Below, piece after piece: positions 55,260 through 64,000 of a stretch of DNA of 64,000 bases. A program made the position numbers and the translations under genes. Each line of letters starts with the position of its first letter. Positions within the stretch are counted from its first letter, which is position 1. Source of the DNA: Epiperipatus broadwayi (lineage: Eukaryota; Onychophora; Udeonychophora; Euonychophora; Peripatidae); the NCBI GenBank assembly GCA_028023455.1, contig JAQFVV010000352.1, forward strand, positions 1 through 64,000, read 5' to 3'. Below the pieces are notes generated by a model. That model saw only the letters and a program-made list of their open reading frames with translations, searched no databases and was not told where the DNA came from.

Positions 55260-58200
55260 ACCTTCACTTCCAGGAAATATATAATTATAATCACTTGATC
55301 TAGCTCAGATAAATAACTATGTTTATCTAAAATGTATCTACATTAACAATAACTATATTTTTAAGAATATCAATGATTAAATTAACTTAATTAATAAATA
55401 ATAATATAGTTCTGGTTCATAAAATGAAAGAAATCGATATCTAATCAAATCATGAGACTATGAAGTGAGTTTACAAGTGGCAGAGCGAATAATTAAGCTA
55501 ATCTCCCACTGGATATCACCTTAATGACATAAGAATTCTATCCTTATTCCTATTACTTAAATACTACATTTATAGTACTCTTACATCTTTAATCAAAACT
55601 AATTAAGTAAATTACCTTTAACAAATTAATTTAAATATCTTTCTCAAAACTAATTTAACTCAAATTATATCAGGTTCTCTTAACATAATGATAAATTAAT
55701 TATAACTTTTGTAATCAAGTATGATAAAGGATTTAATATCATTCCTAACTACAATTTAATAATATTAATAATAAAAAATAGTAATACTAATCTTTAATCT
55801 ATAATTCACTCTCCTATCTTTCTATTTATAATGTTATTCTTGTATAACTTATAATAAAAATGTAATATAATTCTCTATTATCCATATGACATCTTAAATA
55901 AATATATTTAGTATGATATTATAATCTGAGAATATGTGGCAATCATTACTAAGATAATTTAATGTAAATCTTTGGTAATTATTCCATGGCCATCATAACA
56001 ATACCATAAGTAAAACTTCTTAAATAAAATATATCAATAAAATATAACTCCTAAATAAAATTTTTATTTATGATGTGCAAATATTATGTCTTCATTATAA
56101 TTATCTGTGATTATGTAATTGCGATGTGAAAAAATTGAGTCACCACCAAGACTTATAAAACACATTGAACAATTTTACTAACAAACTCAACAATAAAATT
56201 TTTACATCATTTACATTTTGATAGAATTCTATTTATTCGTATTCAGGTATTTTTTCAAGACAAATCAGGTGACTTAAAACATAAGATACAGAACATTTCT
56301 TAAATAAAATATTTCTTATTTTTTAAAATATCATTATATAACTTTTTTATTACAGTTATTCGATATTATTACTTTATAGGTTTTAAAAAAATATAGGTAA
56401 TACTTTTACTATGAACTTATCCTTGTTATTTAGTTTTTAAAAATTATTTATTATTCTGTATAGTCATTTTTCAATATTTATGTGAACAACCTTAATTCAT
56501 AGCATAGCATAAAACTAAGCTACTTACTAATTATTACTTTAAACTTTAAATATCATGTATGTATTAGTGTGTTGTTATAAAATTATTTTTGTAAAACTTA
56601 TGACTACTTTCATTCATGCAACACGATTCAGTCTATTACCTTTAATCATAAATAAAAATATGCACTATAAGTATGTCTTTTCAAAAAATTCTTAATAATT
56701 AAGTAATATCATTATAAATTCTTTTAAATTGTCAACTATTTATTTTATAAAAAAAATAAATATTATTTTACCTATAAAAGTTTTATGATTCTTTCACTGA
56801 TGAAATTATGTTCGTATAATTTTTTACATTTATTTTACTCTAAGCAACATAACTTATCATATCCAATTTAACAATTCTCTATTTCCAAACTAATTTATTA
56901 TTTCCAATTTTAAAACAACCATCTTTCACAATGTAATCCAATAAATTTCAATAACACATATACTAGTAGGCATATGGGGCATACTATAACTTCAACTTAA
57001 CACCTATATCAACTAACTAACCATCAAGGGCATAGTGTACATGAACTGAACTATAACTTATTTGTTTAATAACCTCTTCTACCAAGTATAATGTCCAGGC
57101 TATTCATTCAGCACTATGGCACATTAAACACATAGAAAAATAAAAAAATACCATGAATATACACAAGATATAGGGCTATGTTAGCTATACTTGTATAAAT
57201 ATCAATATAGTATATTCTTCTTCCCATATAAATAAACCCTACATACAATATTATCCTGGTTTTATATAACCTAATACTAAGATATTAGCATTTAAAATTC
57301 ACCAATTTACATCGCTAAATTCATCCTCATTTCTATAATAACAAATAATTTTATTTTTAGAATAACAGTCTAACTAACTAATAAGACAAGATTATTTAAT
57401 TCTTTAATAGTTCTCAAACTTTAGCATAAACAATCAGAATCAATGTCATATTTTAACACTTTAAATTATTCAACAAAACTACCAATTAAGTTTTAATAGA
57501 ATCATATACTTATATTTCTTTTATGTTTAAATATCTTTACGATATCATTAAAATTATGCATATTCTTAAATAACTAAACAAATGATAAATTATGTGTAGG
57601 TGTGTGTTTTATATATGCAACCATCCATACAAAATAACAAACACATTTTAAAAGTATTAATAATTTACATTATTACCATAAGTAATTTCGGTTGGCAATT
57701 ACTTAGTGATGCCTTCTGGATTACGATCTAAATAGACATTTTATTATTGTTTATTCCACATTATCACACTTTAAAATATACTAAGTTAAAGATTTTTTTT
57801 TGCAATAAAATTTAATTACTAAGTTAGTAAATAATTTAATGTTTTCTGTTTCTACGCTATATTTATACTATGAATAAATATTACTATAATTGTGTTAGTA
57901 AAAATTTAATTTTAAAACCATATTTACAATAATTTTATTAGAATATCTTACGATGAAATGTTCTTTTCTTGATAATAAGTTCAGTACAGGAAGTATCTTT
58001 TCTCCTGATAAAAAAACATTAATACACACTTTTGACATCAATAATCATGCATGCTCCAGTTCTTAATGTTGTAATATATCATCAAAACTGACAGTTCAAG
58101 TTAAATACGGTACATTAACTTTTATTCTATAAGACTTACACTAATATAATTAATATTTTTCTTATCTCCAAAACATTAAATAGTTAAACATGTATTGTTA

Positions 58201-59926
58201 GGTAAATATCTAATTTTAAATACTCTTTGTCAAGATAATTTTCCAAATTCTTGTAACTTTTCCATATTTACTGAGGTTTAATATCTTTTGATACAACCAA
58301 TACTTCTCCCAATATTTTCAAATAACTTAAATTATTTTCCCAAATAATTTAAATAAACTTTTGTATGTCCCGCATACCTTAATGACTAACTTGTAAATTT
58401 TTTTAAAATAGGATATAAGTCACATACTCGCAAATGATCTTATATTTTCTAGGAAAAATTCCAATTTTAAAATATTTCCAATATTTCTTCAGAAAGAAAT
58501 ATCTCCACATTCTAAAATAATTGTTCGGTCAAATTTAAAAGTTTTTTTTTTTTTGAAAGTATTTTTCCATTGTATTTTAAATAAATTTTCTTCATAAAAT
58601 ATATTATCTCATTTCACTTTATATCTTTTAATGAAAATTTTTTTTTTATATTTATATTTTTTCCATGACGTTCTTTTTATGAAATTTAGTCATAAATCAA
58701 TATGACTTATCAACATAGGCAAACTTATATACTTTATACGATAATAATATTTTAATACCTCCATTAAATTTTTTATATTTAGTGATGTCTTCTTCATGTT
58801 TAAGTTGCTGACAAATTTAACGAAAACAAATTAGCTAAGTAAGGAATTATTTAATTTTTTTAGCCCTCTTTCTCCATATCACGATCTTGTAATAATAAAA
58901 TGCTCTTTTTTTATAAAAATTGAAGCTAAATAAAATGGATTATTACACTACTAAATACTTTACCGAAATACTAACAATGTTATAATAGCACATCGGTAGA
59001 ATGAGATAACAGCTTAATAATCATCTGCCAAAATGTAAACAGCTCTCAAATACTCCAGCTGATTCCAATTTTGATTGGTCCATTAAACAATCCTGACCTC
59101 AAATTATCCGGGACCACAAGTATTGGTTTAAAGTTAAAGTTAATAATAATTTACTAAATTTGTTTTTTATTATATTATTCAATTCTTACTTAATTTTCAC
59201 ATTTTATTTTTACTTAGTAAAGTCTCTAAAATAATTTTTAAAAAATCACATTTCAATATGTATTACCATTTCTACCTTTATTTTGAACTTAATGTATTTA
59301 TTTTCAACAAAAAACATAAATCTGATTTTATTTATTATATTCACTTTTAAAATCCAATTTAACATTTATAACAGATAATATTATTCTATTTTCGAACACA
59401 GGTGTGCGTCACGTGATTTACAAAACTAAATAAGGTGCTAATAATTTAAAGACTAAAATAATAATTTAATTTATAAAATGTTACATAATCACTATTATAG
59501 CACAATTTCAAAATAATTATTTTAATATTATAAAACCAAAAAATACACTTTTCTCCCACATTATTATTTTTTAATCAAATGATTTTAAAAATATAGCCAT
59601 TAAATACAATTATTATTACTAAATCTATTTGTTTAACTTTAAAGCATTACTTTTAAAATTTACCCTAATTATTATTTATAAGACTTATTAAAGCAATATT
59701 TATTATGGCCAATTCTCCCAAACATACAATCTTATAATGATTTTTAGTTAACTGTTTTCTTGCAAATACCAACCTAATATTATACATCAATTATTTTACT
59801 TGCCTTAACTAAATTATTCAAAGATTATTAACACACAACATACATCATCTCCTACCCAACCTCAAAATTTAAAATTTTTCAGTAAATTATTACAAATAAT
59901 CCATTCTAACCTAAACAAAAGGGTAC
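55257..59926. repeat. Possible solo LTR (about 4.7 kb)
   Basis: It starts TGTACCTT after (TA)n and ends AAAAGGGTAC before TATATATATA, giving near-inverted ends and (TA)n on both sides, like elements A and B. The length is close to LTR B, but I saw no sequence match to it. No ORF of note is inside, and the whole stretch is very AT-rich. This is a weak call based on ends and flanks only. Confidence 0.25.
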
Positions 59927-60849
59927 TATATATATATAAAACTAAAGGCCATGATACACATAATGCTTGAATTAATATAAATATATAAACTTAAATCTAA
60001 GAAAAAAAGAATTATCTCCTGTCTTTATTGCTAAAGACCTAGCATACTGGAATGATTTGATTTACTACGTGGACATGGGATAAATAAAATTAAAGCTAAT
60101 ATAACAACTCATAGAGCTAGAAGATTACCCCTCCCCACTTTACTTCCCATAACATATAACTATTACAAATCTTTGGTTTTAAGTGCTTTCATAATTACCT
60201 TACTTCTTATTAAATATGTATAAAGTAGGTGGTGGTTAGTGATTTCAAGAAAATAATATTGATTTAATTCATATAAATATATGTAAAGTTTTAGAAGTTG
60301 GCGCTATTATTTAATTAATAAAAAAAAAACATGTTTCTAATTAAACAGATTTTTGCTTAGTATTTCGAAAATAATATTGTACAAAAATTATCTGATTTGT
60401 AGTTTACTTCTCCAGACTAGCAGGCACCTGCTATAATAAGAATAACAAATTTGTTTTAAAAAAACTAGGTTAATCACCCTCTGAAAAGTAAGGAAGGTTT
60501 TTTTTTTTTATTATTAAAAGAGCTAGTGTAAGCATTTGCGATTCTGGGGGAAATTATCAACATATAATTTAGTATAAAAAAATATAATAATGAAAATAAA
60601 ATATTGCTGCATAGACATGAAATTAAGAAATAATAATTGTTCAGGAGAGGTTTAATGCAGGAGAGATTACTGCTAAGTTATATAGAGAGAACAAAGTACA
60701 TTTGACCAACAAGGTAAGAAATTACAAATTAATTCATAATAAATATTAAATTTAAAAAAAAAAAGGCTTTACAAAATGTTTAAAGAAACAGATAGGTGAC
60801 ATTTAAAAATTAGTCAAGGTAAATTTAAGAGTCTAGCAGCACTTGAAAT
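59927..60849. other. Unassigned AT-rich stretch
   Basis: No ORF, RNA gene or repeat copy is recognised. Confidence 0.5.
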
Positions 60850-61944
60850 TGTTACCTCTGTACAAACTTGGCAGTTCTTTTGGTGATATTCAGATTTTCC
60901 TCAGAGAACTAGATCTAGTTTGATGAGCATAGTTATTCAGGCAGGCAGTAAGTTTACTATTCAACAAACACTTACAGTTTATGAGTATCGGGATAGTGGG
61001 TACATATTTCAGGGAAGGCCATCTTGAACAACGTGAAAGGTGAATTGGATTTATTCACGACACATTGAAATTAAACAAATATGGATTTATTTGGCAACTG
61101 TTTTCATTGAATGTTTTTAGTTAGTTCCCAGTCAAAATTAGCCCATTTTTATACTATGCCTTGGTATTTGTGGAATGCTTTCTTGATTGGTCATTGCTAA
61201 TCATTTTCTCTAATCTAGTTTCCAAAAGAATTTTTACATAAGCTTTCCACATTGTGCTGGAAGATACCATTGTTAGAGAAGTATTCAAATCGAAATTAAT
61301 TTGATAACAAATGTTTATGACAAAAGTAAATCAATTAAGTTTAGTTTCTAATTTTAATTTTAGAAAAACTTTTAATTAAAGTTATTTTAAAAGATTAAAC
61401 AGGATTAAGTTTCTCACCTTTAATTATTTGTGACTAAGTACAATTGAATCTTCCATATTGGATTTAAACAAAAAAGTATAGTTTAATAGAAAAATAATTT
61501 TAAAGACAAAATTTTATAGAATGACATAAAACAAACTTTTCTAATAAATATTTGCTCAGTATGTTTGTCTCTACAATATCTACAGATATCTGAGCTGCAA
61601 TTAATAAATTAATTACTATAACTTTTATAAAATAAAAAATACAGAAAATATAATATATTTTGATATTATAAGTTTGTTACAATTAATCCTCCATTACCAA
61701 TTGGGTATATGTGATCCCTTTTTAAATACTATATTTAGTAGTTTTATTTTTTTGTGTGTATTTAAATTCAGAAATTTATGCATATATCTTCGTTAAGAAA
61801 TATTTTAGTTAATGATAAGAAAAGGAACAAAAATGTGTTAGTGAGCAGAATATATACGCAAAAATAGTGTTTGAATTTGGCTTGGTAGTGGAAGATTTGA
61901 GGTGGACTGTAAAGTGCAATCTGAATCTAAGATTCTGCTTCAAT
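60850..61944. repeat. Repeat R3, copy 2
   Basis: Diverged colinear match to 32215-33165, ending at GATTCTGCTTCAATA. R1 copy 2 begins right after it. Confidence 0.6.
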
Positions 61945-62241
61945 ACCTATGGGCAAATTTTCCAGCAGCCTGCATGAGAGGGAGATATGAAGAAATTGAA
62001 AGCCTACCTGAAAGGAAATGCTACTGAAATTATGCTATTGTTTGATGCCTTGTTCCAACCACTATCATTATTGATATATGCCTTCACTGACACAATGATA
62101 GTAATAATTTTAAAGACTTCAGCCTATAAATTTAATCTATAAACTCTAATGTAAACTAGCTATACACTTTAAAGGACATTCTATCTAAATCCTCAAAAGT
62201 CTTTAATTTAACCCATTTGTAAAAGAAACTGTGTAATCTTG

Positions 62242-62448
<207 letters not shown>

Positions 62449-63552
62449 TTATATTGACTAGTTTAGCTTTATGCTTGTAATGTTTAAAATCGTTTCTGAT
62501 CAACTGCTTTCTTAAAATCTATAACTTACTTAATGTAACAAAAAAAAAAAAAGAAACAAGTTTTAATATAATCCTCTAAACTCCCTGAAATCTTTTATAA
62601 AGTAAATGATTTTATTTTTTGTAATCATTACATGTCTGAAATCTATTATCTTAAATTCCTACAAACTATCCTCTTGCCTAACTTTAATGTTTTTAATATT
62701 TTGTTTAAATTCATTATGTTTATGTTTAATTTATGTGATAACATGCTCATCTGTCGAAACAGTGAAACTAATTAATTTATAAAAGAGATAATTGTAATCT
62801 CCACTTTAAACATTTTAAAAGCATTATTTATTGTATTAAATCTATGTTTCAAAATTATAATATTGATAATAATATACTGGCTAGAGATGATAACATATTT
62901 TTGCTAATGTTTGTATTAAGTCCAATCAAATATACTTTCCCTCTTTAATTATGAATATGTATATGCGGATTCAATATTTTAACTACATTATTTATTATAT
63001 AGATTAAGTCCCTTTTATTAGCATAATTATAATGCTAGTTTAAAAACTGGATGTAATTAGTTTGACAGATAGAAGCTATCTGTTTTAGGTGCACTTAATT
63101 ACATATATGCATACTTATTGCTCTATATATTGTGTGCATTGAGGGTGTGTCTTTATATAATACACTTATATATGTGTTTACGTTTTGCTGCAGCTCTTAA
63201 ATAGGTACACAGTATCAAGCCACTTCATTATTTGATTCAGGTTATAGCTATCTTTATTAGATCTGAAGCATGCAGACCCAGAGTTTTCCTAAAGCCAATT
63301 CGAGTTCCTGAACTTATATGTTCATATACAAATCGCAGCAAACCGAGCATTTGATGCTGAAGCTTCTGAATGATCACTCACTCACACTGCAAACTTACTC
63401 TTTAATATTTTATATAGCACTATAACATATATATGTGAATCTAAAGACAACCAGTTCTTTTCCACAAATTAATTAATCATTCAGCTTTAGCTTGAAGTTT
63501 GAATCTGGGTTATCAGGTTGAATCTGCATAATACTGAGCTTATTTAGTTGCT

Positions 63553-63559
63553 CACTTTA

Positions 63560-63595
<36 letters not shown>

Positions 63596-63602
63596 TAAAG
63601 TG
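63553..63602. repeat. (TA)n-centred palindrome in R1 copy 2
   Basis: CACTTTATTAAT, (TA)n, ATTAATAAAGTG, then more (TA)n. R1 copy 1 at 45368-45390 has only one arm (CCCTTTATTACAATATATATA). Confidence 0.9.
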
Positions 63603-64000
63603 ATATATATATATATATATATATATAACAGCCATCTTAGAGCTGTACTCATTATCTCTACTAAGCTATCAGCTTATAACTTAAGCAAACCAAAATCATA
63701 GGATGGGCATGTTAAATAATTACACATGACCTATGCACCTCATCCTCATATGTGTTTTAATACTTTAAAATGTGACTGATGTACTGATAACAATCCCATC
63801 CATTCTAAAATGCCTACATGTATTGGATACATTATTGAATGTTGTAGAATCCTTGCCATTGTCAGATTTTGTTTTATCTCTTTGTTATTGTTTTAATAAA
63901 TCTTTTAAAATATAAATTGTTGCATATCTTTTTTGCCCAGGATTCTAGTTCAAACCAATCCATAGTTTCTTGTCCAATCCACAGAATATTATTCAATTTC

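Overview
The window is AT-rich eukaryotic DNA with very long (TA)n microsatellites and no recognisable host gene. Its coding content is remains of Ty3/gypsy-type LTR retrotransposons plus small non-autonomous DNA elements. The gag-pol style, a piggyBac-like insertion with TTAA duplication and tRNA-derived-looking repeats suggest an invertebrate animal, perhaps an arthropod. That is inference; the species cannot be named from the sequence.

The main architecture is a retrotransposon inside a retrotransposon. Element A lies on the minus strand at 1107-30124, with LTRs of about 2.7 kb at 1107-3813 and 27412-30124. Element B, also minus strand, lies at 10675-26585 with unusually large LTRs of about 4.4-4.7 kb (10675-15408 and 22171-26585), and sits in the 5' untranslated part of A. 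Both elements sit between (TA)n runs. Both carry gag (long coiled-coil N terminus, capsid-like core, Arg/Gly-rich or basic tail without a zinc knuckle) and pol (protease, reverse transcriptase, RNase H, integrase with GPY/F end, no chromodomain, no env). Pol is in the -1 frame relative to gag in both. Both are dead, with many stops and frameshifts. By eye the B LTRs differ at about 8 sites in 720 bp and the A LTRs at about 13 in 535 bp, in line with B being younger. B has itself been hit by a piggyBac-like MITE (20465-21218), and its 3' LTR carries a perfect hairpin (14088-14225) that its 5' LTR lacks.

To the right lie older fragments. Element C (plus strand, 33262-35825) keeps a gag-like coiled coil and the integrase C terminus but has lost the middle. 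A pair of related LTR-like repeats in inverted orientation (38953-41282 and 41347-43052) meets at a (TA)n centre. Element E (plus strand, about 43075-52102) has gag and protease remains (47700-50590) between copies of a repeat. From 52.1 to 60.8 kb there is AT-rich DNA without recognisable genes, possibly including a solo LTR. A second copy of repeat R1 fills 61945-64000.

The most interesting signal is the (TA)n tracts themselves. They are the apparent insertion target of several LTR elements. At several places they also sit at the centre of inverted duplications of neighbouring sequence; in three cases another copy in the window shows the state without the palindrome.
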